DNA of 64,000 nt, taken from assembly GCA_030490835.1 (NCBI GenBank), contig CM059977.1:10196765-10260764 (forward strand), in the 5' to 3' direction. The DNA is from Annona cherimola. Taxonomy: Eukaryota > Streptophyta > Magnoliopsida > Magnoliales > Annonaceae. Numbering within the stretch: position 1 is the first letter of the stretch; each line of letters begins with the position of its first letter. The notes below the pieces were generated by a model. That model saw only the letters and a list, made by a program, of their open reading frames with translations. It was not told the origin of the DNA and ran no database searches. A program made the translations under genes and the position numbers. This document shows positions 22,863 through 34,489 of this stretch, piece after piece.

Positions 22863-23215
22863 GGGCATCTACGTGGGCCAAACAAAGAACACCAAACCCA
22901 AAGAGGCAGAATCATCCAACTCCTGTGAGAAAGTAATCTAATGATTCTGCCTTACTTTTCAAGAAAAGTTTGCGCCGGAATCACGAAGCTCAGACCCACT
23001 TCAATTCTAACGCAAAGTAGTGCATCTACGGAGGCCAAAGACACGACATCTAACCCAACAGGTAGATTTCTCCAAAGCCCAGAAGCGATATAATGATTCT
23101 GCCTTCTTAAGAAAAGTTCAAAACGAACAGGTAGATTTCTCCAAAGCCCAGAAGCAATATAATGATTCTGCCTTCTTAAGAAAAGTTCAAAACGGCACGA
23201 AGCTCAGGCAGACTT
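22863..23215. repeat. 69-bp exact-phase tandem duplication plus an older diverged copy
   Basis: Units at 23057-23125 and 23126-23194 begin AACAGGTAGATTTCTCC and differ at one base that I can see (GCGATA vs GCAATA). The length of 69 is a multiple of three, so the plus-strand frame repeats a 23-residue unit. An older partial relative (TAATGATTCTGCCTTACTTT) lies at about 22937-22956. Confidence 0.65.
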
Positions 23216-23898
23216 CCAATCTTACGCACAGAAGCTACTAATAAATAGAAGCTGGCAAAGAACAAATCTACCCCAAAGTATTGTTTTTTGAAATTCCTTG
23301 TCAATCAACGCATGCTATCACTGATCTAAGGGATAACAGAATGCAAAAGTTCATGAACTCAAAATCGTAGGCAAACAAGATGATTCTACTGCTTTTTGAG
23401 GCAAGCAATACAACTTTCACTTTTTCCTTCTAGGATATTTCAAATTCAATATCGACAATGGTAATTGCCTTATGCTTCTGATTTTTATCCTGGATAAAAA
23501 ACTATTGCCTTATGCTTCTGATTTTTATCCCGGCTAAAAAACTGGCCCTCCCTGCATTGCAATTATGTACAATCCTTTTATTGAGCCCTAAGATGGTCCA
23601 TTTTGACAAGTTCATTCTACTTGAAGTAATAGAGAAACCTGTTTGCCTTAGATATTATTCATGTCGTCTATGCTTCTTACAAAAATTTGAGCATGGCAGA
23701 AGATGGAAGAAACCTGTTTGCCCAAGTGCATACATTCATCAATCATGTGACCATATATATGTGGATTCGGACAACAATGGCGGAAATCCAGCCAATGAGC
23801 CAAAGTGACAACGTTGAGGTGACAATCTATAGCCTGAGAAGTCATCTTAATGATGTAAATCCACATTATATTTGAAGTTTGTGCAATGAAGGACTTAC

Positions 23899-25217
23899 CA
23901 TGCTCAGTAAAATGCTTAGCAGGGTTGATATTAGGAATCCGAGAAGTAATTCGTTTCTCTGGATTGATGGCGATAACCTTGAAACTATAACCTAATTGAA
24001 TTCCATTTAAAAAACACATTCAAGTCATACATGCAACACCAAAATCGCAAAAAGAGAAATCTGTGGCATGGTTTGGAAGCTGGAATTCAATTGTCAAAAA
24101 AAAGAAAAAAAGGCTCTCCATTGAGTGCTTCACACATTCAAAGACCAATTTGACAGCACTACTTTGTGGGGGGTTGTGAGATCACAAAGTTTGTCCGCAA
24201 GAAAAGAACTTGAACCCCTCACAATGGATTTCCTGGTTATCAGGCACGTGCAATTTCATCATTTACCGGATGTTTGGATAGTAAATCCCTAACATTCGTG
24301 ATGCTTGCTAGATAACAAATTCTGAAAATTTTCAGTTGAAACTTTAATAGTTATCGAGACTATTTGAACCAAACCTTTTTAGTTGCATTCATATGCGAGT
24401 GCATTCGTGCAAGCTAGTCCAAGCCAGCTGCTGCAACAACTTTAATTTTTAGCAACTAAGTTTTGGTTGCCTAAAATCTAAAATTACTGGACATTATATT
24501 TGCAATAACAATTTCCGTTTTTGCCGGTATGAATTTGGTAACGAAAATGTTAACTTTTCTTTTTTTTTTTACATTATTAACAACAAAATTTTAGAAGTAA
24601 TGAAAATTTATCCGTATGTCTATACGAGAGCATAAATGTAAATATGCCATCAATTATTAATTTATACTTATGGGCGCAACAAAAATAGAGACCTTGACAA
24701 CTATTTTAGTAGCAACGATTCTTTTTTACTTATAACTTTTATTTGAAAAAAAAATGTCTTTGCAAAAAGATAATGATGAAATGATTTTAGACTTAAAAGC
24801 TACTAAAATTTTTACTGCCAAAATCAAATTTCTAGTGTTATGAAATGTGATACATGATGTGAAATGTGCTACAGTCAAGCAGACCAATACAGTAAAAGCA
24901 AGGGAGAATGATGGCAGAGTACTAACCTGAGTAAGGGCATATAAACAGGCAAATGAAATCAGATGGTTCCATGCAGTCCAAACAGCCAAGGAAAGTAGAC
25001 CTTTATAAGTCAAATAATTCAAGGCAAACCCAACTGAGCAAGCCAAAGTTGCAGCCAAAGGCAGCAAAAAATGAATCTTCCTGGTGGAAAGTTTCCTGAA
25101 TAATAAAATGAGGTAAAAGAATATGGTAAAGACATTGATGGCGATTCCTCCATGATTCATTTGAGCCACTGAATTGGAAAGAAGGGCAAGAGTCCCTATT
25201 ACTGCAGCCATGGAATC
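23899..25217 (-). pseudogene. Two exon-like segments of an unrecognised membrane protein gene or gene fragment
   Basis: Segment 25217-24927 (minus) is bounded by an acceptor TATTCACAG and a donor ACTCAG|GTTAGT, and is open in phase 0 at both sides. It encodes 97 residues beginning DSMAAVIGTLALL and ending ACLYALTQ, with three or four hydrophobic stretches typical of membrane helices. A second candidate, 23977-23899, follows in matching phase 0 and ends at a strong donor CATG|GTAAGT. It reads VIAINPEKRITSRIP then PAKHFTEH, and its acceptor is weak. I do not recognise the family. No first or last exon was found, so it may be a captured or decaying fragment, or a real gene whose other exons I missed. 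Confidence 0.35.
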
Positions 25218-25589
25218 CTGTGAATAATCAACCAATCCAATGCATTAAGATTACTGATAAATCAGGAAAGAAAAAATGCTATAATTGTCCAGAGATAATC
25301 TCTATGTTTTTCACTATCTTTACAACTCCGGGCTTTCATATAGGAAAAATGCATTAAGACTACTGTCACTAGGTTTAGACAGGCTAGGGTTTCATACAGA
25401 AAAACGCATTAAGACAGATCTCTGTCTTTTTTGTTTTCTGTTCTTTATATTAAAATACTTTATGGAATTATTTACTCACATAAGAATGATATTTTAGATA
25501 GTTTAGATAGTAAATTATATTTAAATTTATATATAACTCAAACAATTCTATGACGTAGATTTTGCACCTTCCAGAGATTTGGATATAAC
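25218..25589. other. Intergenic flank of the exon-like segment
   Basis: No gene is recognised. A tandem-like pair AAATGCATTAAGACTACTGT and AAACGCATTAAGACAGATCT occurs at about 25347-25425. 25440-25550 is reminiscent of family D text. Confidence 0.35.
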
Positions 25590-26050
25590 TTAAGGTCCAT
25601 TTCGTGGATGGTGAAAACAACTTCTCCTTACACATATTCAAAATTAATACACACTTTAAAATTAATTTGACATTTTAACCAGTTAACTACCTCTGTTTTT
25701 TCTATTATTATTCGTATATTTCAATCATTTTTTTACACAATTATATTGTTTATTCATACTTTACACTCATCATTTTACACCACTTTCGTACTTTTTAAAA
25801 ACATTTCCATCCCTCCTTTCTCACTTTTCCTTTTGTTAATTACTAAATGAACCCTTTAAGGAGCATTTGGTATAAGTAGAAGGGAGTTGGAAAATAAAAA
25901 AAAGATAATATTTTTAAAAATGTACAAATAATATGATACAATGGCAAAAAGTGAAAAAGTAATGAGGATATCATGTCGCTTTTTCACTTAACATTTTTTC
26001 TATTCTCACTTTCATACTTTTACTTTATGTCTTCCCAAATGGACCTTTAA
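25590..26050. repeat. Repeat with AAGGTCCATTT inverted ends (two adjacent units)
   Basis: TAAGGTCCATTTCGTGG at 25590 and CCAAATGGACCTTTA ending near 26050 are inverted ends. A junction in the middle (AAATGAACCCTTTAAGGAGCATTT, about 25842-25866) carries the same motif back-to-back, so two head-to-tail units or a fold-back pair are likely. AT-rich and non-coding inside. Confidence 0.5.
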
Positions 26051-26167
26051 TCTATATTCCTATCACATCACAACATTTTTCAGGTACTTTTTTCTTTAAT
26101 TTTAAAGAAAAAACTCGAATTAAAATTTTTTTAAAAAAATTGATGTGATATGATAAAGCTAAGTCTT

Positions 26168-26590
26168 TTCCCAAATATACTCATCGTTGTTGATCTTAAT
26201 TCCAAATATACTCGTTACTTTTCCAAAATCCCAAATACGCTCACTACATTTACAGTTAATCCCAAAACACTCAATCCGTAAATTAATGTCGTTAATTAAT
26301 ATATGAAATTACTAATATGCACATCAAATTTTAGATATAATTAAAAAATTGAATGTCATAACTTATTAACGCCCTAATTGCACATGAGCACTAAATTTGG
26401 ACAGCCCTAATTTCATTTTCTTCTTATTTAATTTATTATTATTTTATAACAGGGGTATTTTGAGAATTTATAAAAATTTAACTAACAATTTTTAATGAAA
26501 CAAACATTTTTGAGATTAACTGCAAATGTAGTTGGTAATTGAGGATTATGGTCATAGATAGTGAGTATATTTTGACAAAGACCTAAAGAT
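26168..26590 (+). repeat. Family G repeat, copy 1
   Basis: Shares a long colinear region with 31330-31712: TTTACAGTTAATCCCAAAAC, AATATGCACATCAAATTTTA, GAATGTCATAACTTATTAAC, TTGCACATGAGC, AGGGGTATTTTGAG, AATTTAACTAACAATTTTTA and ATTAACTGCAAATGTAG. Its two ends are complementary in style (AAATATACTC on the left, GAGTATATTT on the right). Confidence 0.7.
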
Positions 26591-28227
26591 AAAAAAAATA
26601 ATGATTAGGAATAAAGAGAAAAAAAAATAACATAATTAGTGAAGATATCCCAATGATATCTAAAACAATACAAATTAGACCTATATCAATCTTTTTTGGG
26701 AAGATATAAAAGTAAAAGTCAAAAAATGATAATGGAAATTTTTTTAAAAAGTAATTATGAGAATTATGTGATATGATAGAGAATAACTAGAAAAGAAAAT
26801 AAAGTTAGCATAAATTACTAAAATATGGGTAATAGTATAAAAATAAGTGAAATTTTATTATAATTCAAAGCTAATACCAGCAAAAGAAATTTTTTTTTTG
26901 TTTGATTTACTTTCTCATGTTAGCAAATGGACGTTAGTGGAAATTTTTTTAACTATTTTAAACTAATTTATGGCCATTATGCGTGAGGAAAAAGAACAAT
27001 ATTCTTGTATCTAATTTTAGAATTTTTAGAAGTAAAGAATTAAGAAACTTCAATAAACTTTAATAAAATTTTGATATTAATAAGTAACCTACGCTTTTCT
27101 AAAATTTCTATTGAACTTCTTCTTTTACTAGGCCTTTGGTGGGCTCTATATTAATTTGAGTCATGCTAGTGTTGCTAGCTATGATTTTTCCATTAGAATC
27201 GACTGGTAATGGTTACCAGTCCCTTCTTAACTTTTTGTATAATGCGCTTCTCTTGGTTCCTCTTTTTTGAAGTCCGCTTCTCAGTTCTTAGTACCAACTA
27301 TGTTGGGGTACAATTGTCTTCGTTGAAATCAACTGTCCAAAACAACTTCTATCCGCACTATCCATTTTTTCTCGCACGAAATCAACCGATCAAAACAACT
27401 TCTGTGCAAGTTCTACCCAATTGATTTCCAATCCAAAGCAGCCATTTTTTTCCCTCTCTCTCATAAAATCAACCAATAACATCCAGGCGGCAAATACCAC
27501 CCCCGCACAGCTTCTACCCCTTTACCGTTCAAAATCATCCAATTGTATTCATTAAAAAAAAAAGAAGAAGAGACCATTCAATTTTTTTTTTCAATTTTAA
27601 ATATAATATCTTATTTTTAATATCCTTACTTTTGTCTATTTTCAATATAAAAAGTGTTCGTTTACATCAAAAAATTTTCAAAATACATAATCCAAAATTT
27701 TATGTAGTCATTCACGTTCTCACTACGTAATCCTTCATTCCTTCTTCATTCCATTCACTCGTCCAAATTTTATCTTATTTCATCCAATTAAAACTTTAGA
27801 ATGAGATAAGAATGGAATGAGGAGATTGAAGGGAGGAAATTATTGTGTATTGAGATGAGAAAAGATCGAGAACAATAACAATATTATAGAAAATAAGAAA
27901 AGCAGTATTAGAAATAGAAAAAATAAACTGTTATGTATTAATAATAAGAAAAGTCTTTTTAAAAATGAAAAATTCAATCTTATCCTAATCCCATCTTTAT
28001 CTCATTCCACTACCTTTAAAATGAGTGGATGAGAAAGTGATGTAATAAGGATGAGATGGAATTTTTCATTCTCAAAATTTTTTTATTTTTAATACACGAC
28101 AACCTTATATTTTCAATTTCTAATACTATTTTTCTCATTTTCAATATAATTTTCTAACTCTTTATATAAAACAATACTTTTATTTAATTTTTCATCTTAT
28201 TCTCATCCTCTTCCACCATCTTATTTA
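26591..28227. other. AT-rich intergenic, no gene recognised
   Basis: Includes a mirrored pair around 27770-28080: left AAATTTTATCTTATTTCATC, right GGATGAGATGGAATTTTTCA, with repeated ATGGAATGAGG/CATTCCACT-type text. This suggests a decayed fold-back element. A short frame at 27209-27424 has no recognisable domain. Confidence 0.45.
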
Positions 28228-28497
28228 AGGGTGTGTTTGGTTAGAGGTAAAACTTTTTGATGAAAACTTTTCAGAGTAGAAGTCGTCAAGTTAATAGAAA
28301 ATGATGTGATATGATAAGGGTAATAATGAGGTGTAAAGAGAATAAAGTTAAAATAGATAGGGTAGTTATATGGGTATTTGTGTGGAAATGATTGAAAAGT
28401 AGAGTTGTTTATATAAGAAAATGTGAAAAAATAATTAAAAAATAAGTTAGTTATGGGAAGTAAAAAGGTTTTGATTGAAAAGTTTTTATTGACATGG
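28228..28497 (+). repeat. Family A MITE, copy 3
   Basis: Begins AGGGTGTGTTTGGTTAGAGG and contains AAAATGATGTGATATGATAA, AAAATAGATAGGGTAGTTAT and GATTGAAAAGTAGAG. The right inverted end is missing or truncated after TTTTTATTGACATGG. Confidence 0.7.
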
Positions 28498-29371
28498 ATT
28501 TAAAAGTTTCCACCGTCGTCCACGTCCTGAACATTAGCCTTGAATCCATTTCTTTTATAGTCACTCATAAAAAGCCCACCCCCGCATAATTTTTCATATT
28601 TTCTATACCCCTGCCTAAATTTTTGGAATCTTTTTTTATAGTCATCCTAAAATTGCAGAATGCCATTAACCAGATTGGGTCCTATACGTACAATTTTTTT
28701 TTTACAAATTTTATTTTAAAAATTCCAAAAATCTAGCTTAAGAAATTCTAACAAAAATTGTAGGCACCCCTCTACTTTATAATACACTTGAATGTACGCG
28801 CATCTTCCTTTTTAGTGCACCCATCTGCTTGTACAGTAATCATAAATCATATTTCCACAATTTCATAAAATTTCATTTAAACTTATTTTTATAGTAAAAT
28901 TAAAATTTATCAACATTGGATAGGCCATATGAATTTTACCAAACTTTCGTAAAGTTTAATGAATAAATAAATTTCAACAAAATTAATGGACTTTATATGA
29001 TACGCCTAAGTCGTTTACCCTCTTACGTGGACTTATATAACTTGGTTCTTTAAACTTTATTCTTGCTAAGAAGTTGGCTAAAGACATTTGGATTACTTGC
29101 TTGTGAGAAAATTAAGCTCTTAAACAATAAAATTTTTCGAATTCCTTGCTGGAAATATTTTGTAATAAAGTTTGTAGGAAAAAAAACTTATTTAAGAGTG
29201 TAGAACCATTCCGCATTGAAAAGTGAAAAAAATTCCTGAGGAATTAAGTAAGTTTAAACTTGAAGATGGTGTGATACATCTTAAAATTATACTACTAAAC
29301 TTTCATGATATAGTAGATAATATTACACATGTAATATAACTTGTTTCAAAACAGTGTGGCTAAGCTACAGG
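28498..29371. other. Intergenic, no gene recognised
   Basis: AT-rich. The text around 28690-28780 (poly(T), CAAATTTTATTTTAAAAATT, CCAAAAATC) looks like a worn family F-type relic. Nothing coding is seen. Confidence 0.4.
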
Positions 29372-29968
29372 TAGGGGTGTTAATGATCATGGTCAACCCG
29401 TCAACCCGCTGGGCCAACCCGTTTTAAACGGGTTTGGGTTTGGATTTTTGAATAAATGAGTTATGATCCGCCAACCTGTTTAACCATTTAATTAAATAAA
29501 TAGATTAAGGTTGAGATTTTATAACTTGTCAACAGTTTAGTAACTCATTTAACCCATATAACCTGTTCAACCCGTTTAATTCATTCAACCCATTTAACTT
29601 GCTTAACTCATTAAAGTTATATATATATATATATATACATGTAAATTCCTTGGTTATTTTTCCTCTCTAAGTCTTCCTCCAGTCATCTAATTTTCATTTT
29701 TCTACTGTTGCCTTTATTTCATTTCTCCTATGCCGAAAACACTCTCTCGTCTCTGTCTGCGAAATTATTATCTACTAGAGTTTAGGCTTTTAAGTTATTT
29801 GCTATACAACCCGTTAACAACTCACGAACTATTTATTAAATGAGTTGTAAATGAGTTAGGGTTGAAGTTTTTTAAATAGGTTAATAAATGGATTAGGATC
29901 GAGATATTTTAAATGGGTTAGGATTAGGATTAAGTTTCAACCCATCCAACCCGATCCGTTAACAGGGG
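29372..29968 (+). repeat. Family B (hAT-like) copy 2
   Basis: Starts TAGGGGTGTTAATGATCATG, then CAACCCGTCAACCCGCTGGG. A TA microsatellite lies at 29617-29637. CTCTCTAAGTCTTCCTCC and an AACCCGTTAACAACTC segment follow, in the same order as at 1171-1745. It ends near CCGATCCGTTAACAGGGGTG. About 600 bp, non-coding. Confidence 0.65.
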
Positions 29969-31329
29969 TGTTTCTCTAGACTTATGGGTTATATAAGAGT
30001 TTGTTGTAATTTCATTGCATGAAGGTCTTAACAAAGAAAAAGATTACTTTGTTGGGTCTGCATAGTAAAATTTTTTATCCTTTACTACACGCTTTTTTAT
30101 ATAAATTGATACCTTACCTACCTAACTATCTTATTTAATTGACATTTTAACTATTTAGTTTTTTTTTTTTATCTTTATATTTTGATTAATTTTTTATATT
30201 TTATATAATTATATAATCTATTTTTATATCGCATACTTTGTTTTATTTATTACGTCACTCTCTTATCTTTTTAAAAATTTTCATTAACTTCTTTAGTTAC
30301 TAAATACGTTCTTTTATTGAAAAGTAATAAAAAATTATTTTTTTATAACAAGGGTCATATTTGGTAATGACTAACAAAATGGATAAAATTATTTGAAGAA
30401 ATTTAAAATAAGAGAATGATGTGATGCGACAGCAGTAATTATTAAAAGTAAGAAATGAAGATAAAATAGATAGTGTAATTGTACGAAAGATGTTAAGTAA
30501 TAGTTGAAAAAAATAATAGATAGTAAAAGGTCAAGTCACATTAAAATGTGGGAAGAAAGCGGCAAACATTATTTTCTTTTTACTAATTACAAGTTGGACC
30601 CAAAATGTAAAAAATTGTTTATCAACAGATAACTTTTAGCAACAAAACTTCATTGATAATGAAAAGCGATTTTTCTAGTGGCACCGAGTAATAATTTTTG
30701 ACGAATTTAATGAACTGATGTCATCATTTGACTTTTATATTTGTTAGACCTTTAATGGCTTTAAAGTACGGAACATTTTAAGTAGGCTTGTCCCATTGAA
30801 TCCAGTTGAATCGTATTTGCATGTAACATCTTGAAAAATTTCCAATTTTTAAAATTCCCATTCTCTAATACATTCGAATTTTATTTTTTCTCATTATTAT
30901 TTGTATTTTTTGTTTTTGATGTATAATTATATGATAGGTCATAAGTCATGAACTGTCTTACCACAATAGCTCTCTCACAAGAGTAGCATGTTACTTTATA
31001 CTGAGAACGATTGCCTCATGACAGTTCATGAATTGTCTGCAATTTACATCCATGTACTTTTCCAAACTCCTGTTACTTTCTAATTCTATTTCCAAATTCA
31101 ATAATGCACCCAACAGTCCCATAGATAGATTTGCACATTTACTTCAACATTTCGAGTATTCATTTTATTACATCTTCTAACTAATAATACCATTAAATTT
31201 TCTAACTAAACTTTGATTAATCAAATTTTCACTTAATATTTTAATCCATAAAAACTTCAATTAGTTAGCATTAATCAGATTTTGTAGTCCATCTAATCCA
31301 ATTATGACTTACAACCCAACCGGTTATTA
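29969..31329. other. AT-rich intergenic, no gene recognised
   Basis: 30340-30600 resembles family A loosely (GAGAATGATGTGATGCGACA, AAATAGATAGTGTAATTGTA) and may be a very old copy. No coding or RNA gene is recognised. Confidence 0.45.
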
Positions 31330-31712
31330 ATAGGTTTTTTCCAAATATACTGATTATATTTTACTCTAATTCCAATTATACCTACAACGTTTGCAGTTAA
31401 TCCAAAAAAAACTCATTTTGTGAATTAACATTGTTAGTTAATATAAAATTATTAATATGTCCATCAAATTTTAAACATAATTGAAAATTTGAATGTCATA
31501 ACTCATCAATGTCATATTTGCACATGAGCTCTAAGGAGACCCTAATTTTATTTCGTTTTTTTGTTGGTTTATACTAGGGGTATTTTAGGCATTTACAAAA
31601 ATTTAACTAACGGTTTTTAACGGAACGAGCATTTTTAGGATTAATTGCAAATGTAGCAGTAGTAGTCGGTATATTTAGGATTATGGACAAACGTAGTGAG
31701 TCTATTCAAAAA
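31330..31712 (+). repeat. Family G repeat, copy 2
   Basis: Colinear with 26168-26590: GTTTGCAGTTAATCCAAAAA, AATATGTCCATCAAATTTTA, GAATGTCATAACTCATCAAT, TTGCACATGAGCTCTAAGG, AGGGGTATTTTAGG, AATTTAACTAACGGTTTTTA and ATTAATTGCAAATGTAGC. Confidence 0.7.
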
Positions 31713-33125
31713 AAGCCGTTATTAATATAACCTTAATCATGTTCGTATATGCCATAAAATATGATTAAAAATCAACTAATAATAACATATAATTAACTGT
31801 AATTTGTCAAAGTTTTTGTTAAACAATCCTTAGTCCATAGGGATCATGCTACGGAATCGAAAGTCCCGAGGGTAAATTAACTCAAAATAGTATACATGAA
31901 TTCGTATAAACCAAAAGAGCTTGTAGGTGAAAATTGAAACGAATGGGAATTAATATTGTAGTAATTGTTGAGTTCCGAGATATCCATTGTAGAAAAGGAC
32001 AGAGTATCCAATTATTAGTGTAGGTGAAAAAATCTTTTTACTACAACAAAAAGTAGCCTATGCAGCTAACTTTTTGCAGTGAAGTTTTTAATTTGGTTAC
32101 TTTTGATCAAATTCTAGGTACATTTTGATCAAATGCAGCCAAATTTCTGTTTTTGCAAAAATAAATTTATTATTATTTGCAGTAAAATTTCGACCATCAT
32201 ATTAAATGTTACTTTTGATTTCATTTATATTTATCAAATCACACCAATGCACTCAAAAGTAACTATTTAATTGTATCAAAATATATCTTTTTTTTTTTAT
32301 TGGGTATCAAAATATATCTAATGCAACTAAACACACAACATACCTAGCCAAAAAAATTAGCTAAATTAAGTGATATTTGTTATAGTGTGAGGCACAGTTT
32401 CGTAATAATGATAGCTGGAAAACCATATATCCTCTGAACTTTTTAAAAAATAATTTAACATCTTAATTATCTAATTATTTTACTTTATATTTCAATTATT
32501 TTCTCACATAAGTGCCCTAATTCTTCCTGTTTTACTCCTATATTCTCACAATTTTTAAAAATATTCTATTCTCCAGTTATCCATTTCCTACTTATCTATG
32601 TATGTTACCAAATCGTGTCTAGTCTTAGCTACAAAGGTTAACTCAAGAGGTAAAGCAAAAGCTTACCCTTATAACTGAACACGTATTCTCTTCAATAATT
32701 GATATAAGATAATTCAACAATGATGAAAATGAATATCTGGAAATTTTTTTGAAAAAAGCTGTTTCCCACTTCAACGATTAAGAATTTTGAAGCCTAGTCC
32801 TAGATCCGATCAGCACTAGGAGATTTCCCTAGAGACCATAGATTCCCAAATCTGATTGCAATAGAAATCTGAGTCCCAAATCTTATTTTCTAAAAAGCAT
32901 ATCAAATTAACTCAAATTAGTGCCTTGGATCCCTTATATAAAAATATTTTCCTGTTTGTTCTAAGCTACCCGTTTTTTGTTTCATTTGTTAACCCCTCCT
33001 AATCAGGCTGTCCAAACTAGGCCGTATTACAAAATACCAAGAATAAATAAGCCAAAAGCCCGTAAAGATCAAGACCGTGTGTAACGAAAACCACAAGGGA
33101 AAATCAAACTTACAAGCGAGACCAC
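31713..33125. other. Intergenic, no gene recognised
   Basis: AT-rich. Around 32620-32700 (GTCTTAGCTACAAAGGTTAACTC) there is weak SINE-like text without a clear B box. Nothing coding is recognised. Confidence 0.45.
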
Positions 33126-33415
33126 GAGTGTGTTTCGAAAATGACAAAATTTTTGAATTAAAAATTTTTATTATAAATTTTTTAAAATTGATAGAAAATA
33201 ATATAATATGATAAGAATAATGACGATGAGTAAAGAGAATAAAATTAAAATAAATAGGTTAGTTGTATAGGTAACTGTGTAAAAATAATTAAAAAGTAGA
33301 ATAATTTATATATGAAGATGTGAAGAAATAATTAAAAAATAAAGCGGCTGTAAAGAGTGAAAAATTTTAGATTAAAAAGTTTTCAAATAAAAATTTTACT
33401 TGTAAGCAAACACTC
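33126..33415 (+). repeat. Family A MITE, copy 4
   Basis: Starts GAGTGTGTTTCGAAAATGAC and ends AAGCAAACACTC, inverted ends. Family strings are present inside (AATAATATAATATGATAAGA, AATAAATAGGTTAGTTGTAT, GAAGAAATAATTAAAAAATA). Confidence 0.7.
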
Positions 33416-34169
33416 GGATATATGCACAACATATAACAAAGTCAACGAATCATTGTGTGAGGCAAGCAAAACGGGAAAGTCAATATCGAATAGCAAGTGA
33501 ATTAAGGGAAGTTTACATCAGAAAGCAGGCCCTGCAGTTGCTTCGGCCGGTGATTGACTTGAGGGTGCCTCCCTGTACTCTTCCTTCCCTTTCTGGCTGC
33601 CGGATTGAAACGGTTGAAAAATCGTAAAATGGGGAATTTGGAGCTGCTCCGCCGTTGGCATTTTTCACTCTGCAGTTGAACCACCAGGTTTAAGAAAAAA
33701 CCAGGAATCCTTAGGAGAATGGACAAGTGGGACCTGGTGCCAATGCTGGAGTTATTAGGCATCAGGGCTTGGAAGAAGCCCCAGAAGCAGTTGAAAAGGA
33801 AGTGGAAATGGAAGAGGATGGGTGGGTGTTGGCTTTGGCCGTCAGCGTGGATTCTCTCCACCATGCGTCAATGATGCATGAATGGGTGGGTGATGACTGA
33901 CGGAGGAGCTCATGTGCGGGCCCGTCTTTATCATAAATCGAAGCCACTGCGTCCAACAGCCGTTGGCATTGGCCTTTGTGTTTCAAATTTGAATATCCAC
34001 AACGGTCCATTATTAATATTAGTTTCTTTTTCTTTTTATTTTCAGCCACCGAAATCTGTCTCCCAAATTTTAGAAGTGCCCAAGATTCTTACTAAAATAA
34101 CCGGCATGCCCATCCTTTCTTCCTGGCACTGGGGAAAAAGAGAAGACGAGATAGGCAGTTGTAACTTTC
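33416..34169. other. Less AT-rich intergenic stretch with unsupported frames
   Basis: 33500-34050 holds overlapping frames of about 95-120 codons on the minus strand and one on the plus. None has a recognisable domain, and they overlap each other in competing frames. It may be a promoter or decayed gene edge. Confidence 0.4.
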
Positions 34170-34420
34170 GTAAGGGTGCCACCGTGGCTTCACGGCTGTG
34201 GAAAACACTCAAGCTTTATTTGGAGTAGGTTGTGTGTTTAAATCTCGGCATCAGCATCCGCATTTTGTGATCTCTCCAAATAGTGGGAGTCTGATGTAGA
34301 TCTCTTTGAACTGCAGGAGTTTGATGTTGGTAGAGCAAATGCGTCTCTGTACCGAAATCACTTTTAAGAATATCTGAGAGGTTGATTGTAATATATCAAT
34401 AAAAAAAACTTAGGTAAGGA
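34170..34420 (+). repeat. SINE-like element, copy 3
   Basis: GTGTTTAAATCTCGGCATC near 34225-34244 resembles a weakened tRNA-type B box. The 3' part ends GAGAGGTTGATTGTAATATA followed by an A-rich run, similar to the tail of 21195-21470. No A box can be defended. Confidence 0.35.
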
Positions 34421-34489
34421 AGCTTTTGAACCCCAGCCGAATTAACCGGGTAGGATAAAAAATTTACCATGTTCATTAAGGCTCCGTTT

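Noticed and set aside
33502..34049. Overlapping minus-strand frames of 95 and 120 codons
   Set aside because: They overlap each other in different frames, lack recognisable motifs and have no supporting splice sites.
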